From an uncultured Pelagibacteraceae bacterium (GTDB lineage Bacteria > Pseudomonadota > Alphaproteobacteria > Pelagibacterales > Pelagibacteraceae), in contig CACHJZ010000004.1 in assembly GCA_902580275.1 (NCBI GenBank), positions 94,492 through 158,491 of the forward strand: a DNA stretch of 64,000 nt, given 5' to 3'. Both the position numbers and the translations under genes were made by a program. Of this stretch, positions 57,622 to 64,000 are shown in pieces. The notes beneath the pieces are model-generated. The model made no database searches. It was not told the DNA's origin and saw only the letters and a program-made list of their open reading frames with translations. Each line of letters starts with the position of its first letter. Positions within the stretch are counted from its first letter, which is position 1.

Positions 57622-58341
57622 TCAATATTTTTTTTGTTTAATCAATGAAATGCTAATTGTTAAGCATTCTTTATCAATTTTACCACTAATTTTTTTTTGT
57701 CTAAATCTCCTTTGAAAAGCTTTAATCATTTTTATCTTACTTTTTGCGCGATAACCTATTTTTTTCAAATTATATAAAAAATTTCTTTCCTCTAATTTAG
57801 TACATACTTGATTTCTTAACTTATTAAGTTCAATCTCACGCACATTGTGCCAGATGCTAATATTATTTTTTTTCATTAATTTCCAAGGAAATTTTTCTCC
57901 TGGATCCTTTTTTCTATCTGGTGCTATATCTGAATGACCTAAAATATCTTTATTTTGAATATTATATTTTTTTTTCAATTGGGTAATAAGAAAGGATATT
58001 GCTTTTATTTGTTTATTTGTAAATTTAACGTAATTGTTGTCATGCCCTGGATTAGAAATTTCCACACCAATAGAATTAAAATTTAATGATTTTACCCTCT
58101 TCCACCTTGATTTACCTGCATGCCAGGAAACATATAAATCAGGTACCAGTTTAATGGTCTTGCCTGAATAAGTTATAAAATAATGACAGCTTACTTTGCT
58201 ATTATCATTTGTAAGTCTTTTAATCGCATTTTTCTCTTTTTTCATTCCTGTATAATGAATAATTATAAACTTTATATTTTTTGGCTTTCTTTTTTTTGTA
58301 TCGAAGTTTGGTGAGTAAATTTTCTTAAAATTTTCTAGCAT
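57622..58341 (-). CDS. N-acetylmuramoyl-L-alanine amidase (AmpD/AmiD family)
   Basis: The 239-residue zinc amidase cleaves muramyl peptides. The Amidase_2 domain has FIIIHYTGMKKEKNA, VSCHYFITYSGKTIKLV, SWHAGKSRWKR, SIGVEISNPGHD and LGHSDIAPDRKKDPGEKFPW, giving the three zinc ligands and the catalytic region. A C-terminal peptidoglycan-binding domain (about 165-235, MIKAFQRRFRQ) makes it AmiD-like. No signal peptide is evident, so it may be cytosolic recycling AmpD with a PG-binding tail. Its stop lies 29 bases from rnpB. Confidence 0.88.
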   Translation of the reverse strand: MLENFKKIYSPNFDTKKRKPKNIKFIIIHYTGMKKEKNAIKRLTNDNSKVSCHYFITYSGKTIKLVPDLYVSWHAGKSRWKRVKSLNFNSIGVEISNPGHDNNYVKFTNKQIKAISFLITQLKKKYNIQNKDILGHSDIAPDRKKDPGEKFPWKLMKKNNISIWHNVREIELNKLRNQVCTKLEERNFLYNLKKIGYRAKSKIKMIKAFQRRFRQKKISGKIDKECLTISISLIKQKKY

Positions 58342-58405
58342 ATATTGGTTTTTTTTAACTTTTTTTATATTTAAGATTATATATAATCATTATAAAAGCG
58401 AAATT

Positions 58406-59164
58406 ATGAAAAAAATCTTAGGCTTTATATTTCTAACGCTATTAATTTTAAACTACAACAGTAGTTCTAATGCCAAAGAAGTAAAAGATTGCTTTGAAGG
58501 TTTAAATAGAGCTACTTTTGCATTTAACCAAACTCTAGATAAAGTTGTATTTGAACCTGTAGCTAAAGGTTATAGAAAATTACCTGTGCCAATCAGAACT
58601 GGGACAAGCAATGTAATAAGCAACTTATCGAACCTTTTAACAATTCCAAATAATATATTACAAGGAGATTTAAGATCTGCTGGATTAAATACTGCGAGAC
58701 TTACAGTAAATACAACAATAGGTATTTTTGGAATTTTTGATGTGGCCCAACAAATGGGGTTAGTTAAAGATTATCGAAAAGAAGATTATGGGCAAACCCT
58801 TGGTAAATGGGGTGTGGGAGAAGGATGTTATTTAGTACTTCCTATACTAGGTCCATCCACAGTAAGAGACACTATTGGGATACTCACAAGTATTTTGGGT
58901 GGAGATCCTTGGTATAATCTGACAGTAAAAAATGATACGCAATATTTTAAAGATTCTGACTATTATATTTCAAAAGGTACTGATGGTATAAATTTTAGAT
59001 CTAAAAATATAGACGCATTTGATAATTTAGAGAAAAATTCTATGGATTTTTACGCATCAGTTAGAAGCTTATATTTACAAGATAGAAAGCAGAAAATATT
59101 AAATTCAAATAAAATTATAGAAACTCAAGACGATAGTGATTGGGACGATATTCAATCGAATTAA
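58406..59164 (+). CDS. mlaA: Phospholipid-transport protein MlaA (VacJ)
   Basis: MlaA removes misplaced phospholipids from the outer membrane leaflet. The 252 residues have a signal peptide ending SSNA near residue 23 and family motifs CFEGLNRATFAFNQTLDK, PVPIRTGTSNVISNLSNLLTIPNNILQG, LTVNTTIGIFGIFDVA, KEDYGQTLGKWGVGEGCYLVLPILGPSTVRDTIG. There is no clear lipobox; the first Cys after the signal is residue 29 (VKDC). mlaC follows 12 bases later. Confidence 0.92.
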   Translation: MKKILGFIFLTLLILNYNSSSNAKEVKDCFEGLNRATFAFNQTLDKVVFEPVAKGYRKLPVPIRTGTSNVISNLSNLLTIPNNILQGDLRSAGLNTARLTVNTTIGIFGIFDVAQQMGLVKDYRKEDYGQTLGKWGVGEGCYLVLPILGPSTVRDTIGILTSILGGDPWYNLTVKNDTQYFKDSDYYISKGTDGINFRSKNIDAFDNLEKNSMDFYASVRSLYLQDRKQKILNSNKIIETQDDSDWDDIQSN

Positions 59165-59176
59165 TTAAGTGATCAA

Positions 59177-59767
59177 ATGATAAATAAAAAGATAAGTTTT
59201 ATTTTGATTTGTTGTTTATTTGCAGCAAAAATTTCTCAAGCAATAGAGCCTGATGTTTTTGTTCAATCTACTGTAAATAGGGCATCGCAAACTTTGAGCA
59301 AAGAAATCTCGAAAGAAAAAAAAATGTTTGAACTGCAAGAACTAGCAAAAGAGACTGTGGATATAAAAGGAATTGGTCTTTATACATTGGGTAAATTTAG
59401 AAAGGAAATATCTGATGAACAAAAAATTAAATACTCAAAATTATTTGAAAATTATTTTTTGAAAAGCTTTTCAAGTCGTTTGTCAGAATATTCAAATCCA
59501 AAAATAAATGTAATTTCAAAAGAAAAAAAAAACGATAAATATACAATTGTATCAAGTATTCTTGTTGCCACTAAAGATAGGCCAGAGATAAAAATAGATT
59601 GGAGAATTTATACTTTAGATCCCCAAAAACCCTTAATCAGGGATCTAGTGATTGAGGGTCTTAGTCTAGCGAGAACCCAAAAAGAGGAATTTGCATCAAT
59701 AATTAAAAGTAACGATAACGGTATTGATGCATTATTTGAAAGCTTAGAAAAATTTGTAAACGAATAA
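59177..59767 (+). CDS. mlaC: Phospholipid-transport periplasmic protein MlaC
   Basis: MlaC (Ttg2D) carries phospholipid between MlaA and the inner-membrane ABC complex. The 196 residues have a signal peptide (ISFILICCLFAAKISQA), VDIKGIGLYTLGKFRKEISDEQKIKYSKLFENYF, SRLSEY, and WRIYTLDPQKPLIRDLVIEGLSLARTQKEEFASII. It forms a two-gene unit with mlaA; the ABC partners mlaDEF are not in the window. Confidence 0.9.
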   Translation: MINKKISFILICCLFAAKISQAIEPDVFVQSTVNRASQTLSKEISKEKKMFELQELAKETVDIKGIGLYTLGKFRKEISDEQKIKYSKLFENYFLKSFSSRLSEYSNPKINVISKEKKNDKYTIVSSILVATKDRPEIKIDWRIYTLDPQKPLIRDLVIEGLSLARTQKEEFASIIKSNDNGIDALFESLEKFVNE

Positions 59768-59770
59768 TTT

Positions 59771-59847
59771 TGGTGGGCCCGCCAGGACTCGAACCTGGGA
59801 CCAATACATTATGAGTGTACTGCTCTAACCAACTGAGCTACAGGCCC
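59771..59847 (-). tRNA. tRNA with CAT anticodon (Ile2 or elongator Met)
   Basis: The minus strand encodes a 77-nt tRNA with acceptor GGGCCTG/CGGGCCC (one G-T), anticodon stem GTACA/TGTAT, loop CTCATAA and encoded CCA. It is not the initiator, because position 1-72 pairs. The GGGCC acceptor and the TTGGTC after the anticodon arm resemble tRNA-Ile2 (lysidine-modified, TilS substrate) more than elongator Met, but the two cannot be separated with certainty by eye. Confidence 0.9.
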
Positions 59848-59858
59848 AAAACGAAATT

Positions 59859-59887
59859 GTTTTACTTTCTTTTAGATATTATATCAA
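59859..59887 (-). promoter_or_regulatory. Candidate promoter of the CAT tRNA
   Basis: On the minus strand TTGATA (59882-59887) and TAAAAC (59859-59864) are 17 bases apart and the tRNA starts 11 bases later. The -10 box is imperfect. It lies just downstream of the O-antigen ligase stop. Confidence 0.4.
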
Positions 59888-59908
59888 CTTTAAATAAATC
59901 TAAAATAT

Positions 59909-61174
59909 TTATACTTTTTTATTAAATATATTTGATGAAGGGTTAGAGGCAAAAAGTATTGATAAATTTAAAAAAAATAAAGTGATATTGAAATCATTGA
60001 AAAATGAGCCCGATGGTAAGAATGGTAAAAGACTTATAAATAAATAACAAAATGCACCAAGTTGTAATGAGTTTTTAGAAATTAAGCAATTTTTAATATT
60101 TTTAAAAATTAGAAAAAATAAGATTAATATTAAAATCAATGTTCCAATGAGACCATGTTCCGACAAAAACTCAAAATAAATTTGATGAGGATGAGTATCA
60201 GGAATATAGTTTTTTTTAGTAAGATGATATCTATTAACCTCTAGTCTATAGTTTTTGTTTCCAACACCAAACAAAGGATAATTTTTAAAGACTGAATATC
60301 CAGATCTATAATGTTTTAAATACAGGTTTTGTTTAAATAATTTATCTCTATCTAATTTTTCTCTGGTTTCTCTTTTATCAGCATTTAATAAAGGAAGGAT
60401 TAGATTTGTAAGATATCTATACTTTAAATAATTAGAATTAGATATAATGGTAGTTATAATTATTGTAAAACTCAAAAAAGTTATTAGCTTCTGCTTAATA
60501 TTAAATTTACTACTTAATGAAAAGAATATTATTAGACCAATTATGGCTTTAATTGTATTAGATCTTTCTCCAGTTAATGTTAAACAAATTAAAAATAAAA
60601 AAGTAAATAATAGACATAAAATAATTAATTTTTTACTATTAATAGATTTCATATTAAATAGATAGCCAAGTATTAAAAAGAAAAATCCGTTTAAATATCC
60701 TCCTACAATTGGTTCGTCTTTAAAAAAACTAACTATACGATCTGCATAATTATCATGTCCAAAGCCTAATATATTTTTACCCGTAAAATATTCAATTAAG
60801 GAATCAATTATAACAATTGATATAATCAAAAACCAAATTTTAAATACAGTTTCTTGATTTTTGAAATAGAAGAAAAAATAGTTTATAGCAATAAACAAAA
60901 ATATTAGTCTTATAAAACCAAAGTTTCTTGAAATACTTAAACTATAGTCAATTGATATAAGAGTATTTAACAAAAGGTATAAATAAAGAGCAAATAGTAA
61001 AATTATCGATTGATTGTAAATAAAATTATAGTTTTTCGAAAGTGTGATTATTAGAATTATTAATATTGAAATTAAAAAAATATTAATTAAAGAAATTGCT
61101 TGTCCAATTATAATTGAAATTGGTATTGCTGAAAATAAAAATACAATTAGTTTGTTTTCAATTTCTTTTGTCAT
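59909..61174 (-). CDS. O-antigen ligase/polymerase-like membrane protein (Wzy_C)
   Basis: The 421-residue protein has about eleven hydrophobic helices and the Wzy_C loop: YRSGYSVFKNYPLFGVGNKNYRL followed by DTHPHQIYFEFLSEHGLIGTLI, where a conserved His-Pro-His and Glu-x-x-x-Gly pattern is recognised in WaaL/RfaL-type ligases. Such proteins transfer or polymerise O-antigen on lipid carriers at the periplasmic face. It is followed upstream by a methyltransferase gene, and a polysaccharide-related cluster also occurs at the left end of the window. Substrate unknown. Confidence 0.85.
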   Translation of the reverse strand: MTKEIENKLIVFLFSAIPISIIIGQAISLINIFLISILIILIITLSKNYNFIYNQSIILLFALYLYLLLNTLISIDYSLSISRNFGFIRLIFLFIAINYFFFYFKNQETVFKIWFLIISIVIIDSLIEYFTGKNILGFGHDNYADRIVSFFKDEPIVGGYLNGFFFLILGYLFNMKSINSKKLIILCLLFTFLFLICLTLTGERSNTIKAIIGLIIFFSLSSKFNIKQKLITFLSFTIIITTIISNSNYLKYRYLTNLILPLLNADKRETREKLDRDKLFKQNLYLKHYRSGYSVFKNYPLFGVGNKNYRLEVNRYHLTKKNYIPDTHPHQIYFEFLSEHGLIGTLILILILFFLIFKNIKNCLISKNSLQLGAFCYLFISLLPFLPSGSFFNDFNITLFFLNLSILFASNPSSNIFNKKV

Positions 61175-61180
61175 AAAAAA

Positions 61181-61867
61181 CTAAACATTCGTACACACAA
61201 TTCTTTTTGATTTGTGTACTGTATTAAAATCTTTTTTTAAAACTTTTACAGTTTTAAACACTTGACTAAAATAGTCTGGTCTTATTGTGTCAAAAATTAA
61301 GACACTCTCTGGCTTCATAACTTTTGTTAAGTAATCTCTATATAAATCATACTCATAATGATAATCTAAGGAATAAAGGGAAATAATTAGATCAAATTTA
61401 CTTTTAGGGAGATTATTTTCATCATAATCAAATATCTCAAATTTTTCTTTTTTTACACCATTTTTCAATAGAAATGTTTCTAATAAGTTTAAATTATTAT
61501 ATGCTTCTTTATTACCACTATCCCATCCGTATTTTATTTTTTTAGAAATATAATTTTTTTCAATAAAAGAGATATGATTGTTAAATTTTTGGTTAATTAG
61601 AATCTCAAGACCACCTATACCAGAGCCAATACTTAAAACTTTATCCTTATTTTTTATATATTTCTCTATTATAACTAATTCTTCTGTCATTAATTGGTGA
61701 TAGTTTTTTGATATTTGTACAGGATTTATAAAATATTTTGATAAAATGTTTGTAAAAAAATATCTACCTAATAGCTTTCTTAATTTTTTTAAAGTTGGAC
61801 TACAAAGTTCAATTCTCTGTAAAATAGCTAAATGAGCAATTTCTCTGTTTAATTTTAAATTTTGCAT
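61181..61867 (-). CDS. Class I SAM-dependent methyltransferase
   Basis: The 228-residue protein has motif I VLSIGSGIGGLEIL, an acidic FIEKNY, and the motif IV region FDLIISLYSLDYHYEYDLYRDYL, typical of Rossmann-fold methyltransferases. The N-terminal 70 residues are basic and helical and unlike named families. It sits between the O-antigen ligase-like gene and rpoD, six bases from the former, so a role in modifying a surface glycan is plausible but not shown. Confidence 0.8.
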   Translation of the reverse strand: MQNLKLNREIAHLAILQRIELCSPTLKKLRKLLGRYFFTNILSKYFINPVQISKNYHQLMTEELVIIEKYIKNKDKVLSIGSGIGGLEILINQKFNNHISFIEKNYISKKIKYGWDSGNKEAYNNLNLLETFLLKNGVKKEKFEIFDYDENNLPKSKFDLIISLYSLDYHYEYDLYRDYLTKVMKPESVLIFDTIRPDYFSQVFKTVKVLKKDFNTVHKSKRIVCTNV

Positions 61868-61889
61868 TAAAGCAAAATATTATTCGAGA

Positions 61890-63725
61890 TTAACTCTCAA
61901 GGAAACTCTTAAGTTGTTTTGATCTGCTTGGATGTTTCAATTTTCTTAGTGCCTTGGCTTCAATCTGTCTAATTCTTTCTCTAGTCACTGAGAACTGTAA
62001 ACCTACTTCCTCTAGAGTGTGATCGGTATTCATACCTACGCCGAACCTCATTCTTAAAACTCTTTCTTCCCTTGGAGTAAGTGTAGATAAAATCTTTGTA
62101 GTAGCTTCACTTAAATTAGATTTTATTGCTTGCTCCAAAGGAGCTAATGCTTTTGTATCTTCAATAAAATCACCTAAGCTACTATCTTCTTCATCTCCAA
62201 CAGGTTTTTCAAGTGATACTGGCTCTTTTGAAATTTTCAAAACTTTTCTAACTTTCTCTAGAGGCATACGTAGTTTTTTTGCAAGCTCTTCTGGAGTTGC
62301 CTCCCTACCAAATTCGCTGAGAATCAATCTTTGAGTTCTGACTATCTTATTAATTGTTTCAATCATATGAACGGGTATTCTGATTGTTCTAGCTTGATCA
62401 GCTATAGATCTGGTTATTGCTTGTCTAATCCACCATGTTGCATAAGTCGAAAACTTATATCCTCTTCTATATTCAAATTTGTCAACAGCTTTCATCAAAC
62501 CTATATTTCCCTCTTGTATCAAATCAAGAAATTGTAAACCTCTATTAGTATATTTTTTTGCAATAGATATAACTAATCTTAAGTTAGCCTCTACCATCTC
62601 TTTTTTTGCTATTCTTGACTCTTTTTCACCTTTTTGAATTCTGCTTAAAAGCATTTTAAATTCTGTAACAGATATTCCTAATCTGTTGCTCGTTTCAACC
62701 AATCGATCCCTAATATTTTTAAATTCATCTTTATTTTTTTGAAAAAAATGCTTCCAAGTTGGATTTGTATCCAAGAAGTTTTTCAAATTAGGGTTAATCT
62801 CATTTCCTACATAAAATTTTAAAAACTCACTTCTAGATATTTTATGATCCACAGCTAGCCTTAACAAATTTCCTTCTAAAGAAATTATTTTCTTATTCTC
62901 ATTGTGGTGTTTTTGCACCAAATCCTCTAATACAGACGGTGATAGCTGCAGAGTTTTTATATCCTTCAAAATACTTTCAACAATTTTTTTACAATTCTTT
63001 TCTTTAGAGCTAGAAAAATTTACTGACTGCAGGACACAATTTAATCTATCTTTTTGATATTTAATTAATTTGTTATACTCTTTAGTGAGATTGTTAACAG
63101 TTTTTAAAATTTTGGGTTTTATCTCATTTTCCATTGCTGCTAGTGTAGGATTAAATTCATCATCTTCGTCATTAGCTATTTCATTTTTTTCAGATGTATC
63201 TTTTTTTACGTCATCTTCATCTTTTTTGTTGGCACTAGATGCATTTTCTTCTTCCATGTAATTTGTATCAATATCAATTATTTCCCTTACTAAAATTTCG
63301 TCATTTTGAAGTTTTTCGTTCCATTCAAAAAATTGCTGAGCTGTAATTGGACTTTGAGACAAAGCGTTTAACATAACATCTTTTCCAGCCTCTATTCTCT
63401 TTGCGATTGCTATTTCTCCCTCTCTTGAAAGTAATTCTACACCACCCATTTCTCTAAGATACATTCTTATCGGATCGTCACTTTTTTCTATTGACTTTCC
63501 TTCATCTTTATTTTGCCCATCTCTTTTCTTGAGTACCTTAAAGTCAGATTTTTTTTCTACTAAAGAAATTTTTTCATCTAAGATATGTAAAAAAGCTTGG
63601 GCTAAATTTTCACTGGACAGGTTTCTTTTTCCTAATGATTTATTAAGCTCCTCATGAGTGATAAATCCTCTATGAATTCCACGGCCCATTAGCCTTGCAA
63701 ATGATTTTGTAATAATTCTTTCCAC
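61890..63725 (-). CDS. rpoD: Primary sigma factor RpoD
   Basis: The 611-residue sigma70 has region 1.2 ([31 protein letters not shown]), a long non-conserved region of about residues 150-340, region 2 ([57 protein letters not shown]), and region 4 ([16 protein letters not shown] [33 protein letters not shown]). The start is GTG 63725. It follows dnaG, with a 67-base gap, as in the macromolecular synthesis operon. Confidence 0.97.
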   Translation of the reverse strand: MERIITKSFARLMGRGIHRGFITHEELNKSLGKRNLSSENLAQAFLHILDEKISLVEKKSDFKVLKKRDGQNKDEGKSIEKSDDPIRMYLREMGGVELLSREGEIAIAKRIEAGKDVMLNALSQSPITAQQFFEWNEKLQNDEILVREIIDIDTNYMEEENASSANKKDEDDVKKDTSEKNEIANDEDDEFNPTLAAMENEIKPKILKTVNNLTKEYNKLIKYQKDRLNCVLQSVNFSSSKEKNCKKIVESILKDIKTLQLSPSVLEDLVQKHHNENKKIISLEGNLLRLAVDHKISRSEFLKFYVGNEINPNLKNFLDTNPTWKHFFQKNKDEFKNIRDRLVETSNRLGISVTEFKMLLSRIQKGEKESRIAKKEMVEANLRLVISIAKKYTNRGLQFLDLIQEGNIGLMKAVDKFEYRRGYKFSTYATWWIRQAITRSIADQARTIRIPVHMIETINKIVRTQRLILSEFGREATPEELAKKLRMPLEKVRKVLKISKEPVSLEKPVGDEEDSSLGDFIEDTKALAPLEQAIKSNLSEATTKILSTLTPREERVLRMRFGVGMNTDHTLEEVGLQFSVTRERIRQIEAKALRKLKHPSRSKQLKSFLES

Positions 63726-63792
63726 AGTAATAAATGTTAGGTAAGTCTATATAATGACTATTTTAAGAAAATCCATTGAAAAATGAGTATTT

Positions 63793-64000
63793 TTAGTTGT
63801 TATTTTGTAATTTTTTCAATTCTATTATCTCATCAAGCGTAGATTGATCCATATCTTTTGAAAAACGCGATTCTAGCTCAAGTATCTGTTTATTCAATAA
63901 AAGATTTTTTAAATCTTTTTTCATTTCAAAGAAAATTTCTTCAAGTTTATTTTCATCCCTTTGTATATTTTTAGAAATGTGTTTAACAGATGCAAATTTG
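63793..64000 (-). CDS. dnaG: DNA primase, C-terminal fragment (5' end outside window)
   Basis: Sixty-eight residues are visible up to the stop at 63793: FFEMKKDLKNLLLNKQILELESRF then MDQSTLDEIIELKKLQ. This is the helical DnaB-binding end of DnaG, and the dnaG-rpoD order is conserved in Proteobacteria. The catalytic part is beyond the right edge. Confidence 0.75.
   Translation of the reverse strand, partial: KFASVKHISKNIQRDENKLEEIFFEMKKDLKNLLLNKQILELESRFSKDMDQSTLDEIIELKKLQNNN

Noticed and set aside
57282..57648. Two protein-like reading frames (57282-57503 minus, 57349-57648 plus)
   Set aside because: Both lie inside the RNase P RNA gene, whose conserved RNA motifs explain the sequence; the frames have no protein family features.

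Overview
The window is chromosomal DNA from a streamlined, very AT-rich alphaproteobacterium, most likely Pelagibacterales (SAR11) or a comparably reduced marine lineage such as the HIMB59 type. The evidence is the strong A/T bias at all codon positions, intergenic gaps that are mostly 0-60 bases, abutting or overlapping stop and start codons, the alphaproteobacterial cell-cycle regulator TrcR (DUF1013), alphaproteobacterial gene order (ampD-rnpB-mraZ; yebC-ruvC-tolQRAB-pal-cpoB-tilS-ftsH-folP-glmM; dnaG-rpoD) and salvage-type thiamine genes. The assignment rests on gene content and order; no phylogenetic marker was aligned.

Layout. 1-5283: end of a sugar C-methyltransferase gene, tRNA-Leu(GAG), nadA-nadC, then ppdK on the other strand. 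5283-9029: glyS-glyQ-sppA. 9139-14902: isoprenoid and cofactor genes (a polyprenyl diphosphate synthase, pdxH, aroC, dxs, ispA, xseB). 14923-19384: tsaC, a two-gene ABC exporter, tRNA-Arg, rluD, rpoH. 19381-25764: purA-thiD-glmM-folP-ftsH. 25833-31691: tilS, cpoB and the Tol-Pal genes. 31746-35065: a phage-type RuvC, yebC, ymdB, formyl-THF cyclo-ligase, zapA and a coiled-coil gene. 35120-43378: tkt-gap-pgk-fba (lower glycolysis/gluconeogenesis), thiE, efp, suhB, rpmE, trcR, rpsU and initiator tRNA. 43380-57059: the division and cell-wall (dcw) cluster on the minus strand. 57237-64000: rnpB, an AmpD-family amidase, mlaA-mlaC, a CAU tRNA, an O-antigen-ligase-like protein, a methyltransferase, rpoD and the end of dnaG.

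The genes are mostly housekeeping and form a few functional blocks: peptidoglycan synthesis and division (mraZ, ftsZ, rsmH, ftsL, ftsI, murEF, mraY, murD, ftsW, murG, murC, plus glmM, the amidase and zapA), envelope integrity (Tol-Pal, Mla, O-antigen ligase), isoprenoids (dxs, ispA, polyprenyl synthase), cofactors (NAD, PLP, folate, thiamine salvage), central carbon metabolism and the two main sigma factors.

The most unusual points are: ftsZ sits between mraZ and rsmH, and murB, ddl, ftsQ and ftsA are absent from the dcw cluster; murE and murF are fused; a phage-type RuvC stands where ruvC-ruvA-ruvB(-ybgC) is expected; rpsU appears to start at AUU with its Shine-Dalgarno locked in a hairpin; a sigma70 promoter with 10-bp-phased GGG repeats precedes mraZ; ftsH has a sigma32-like promoter that predicts an almost leaderless mRNA. 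No CRISPR array, insertion sequence, integrase or prophage was seen.
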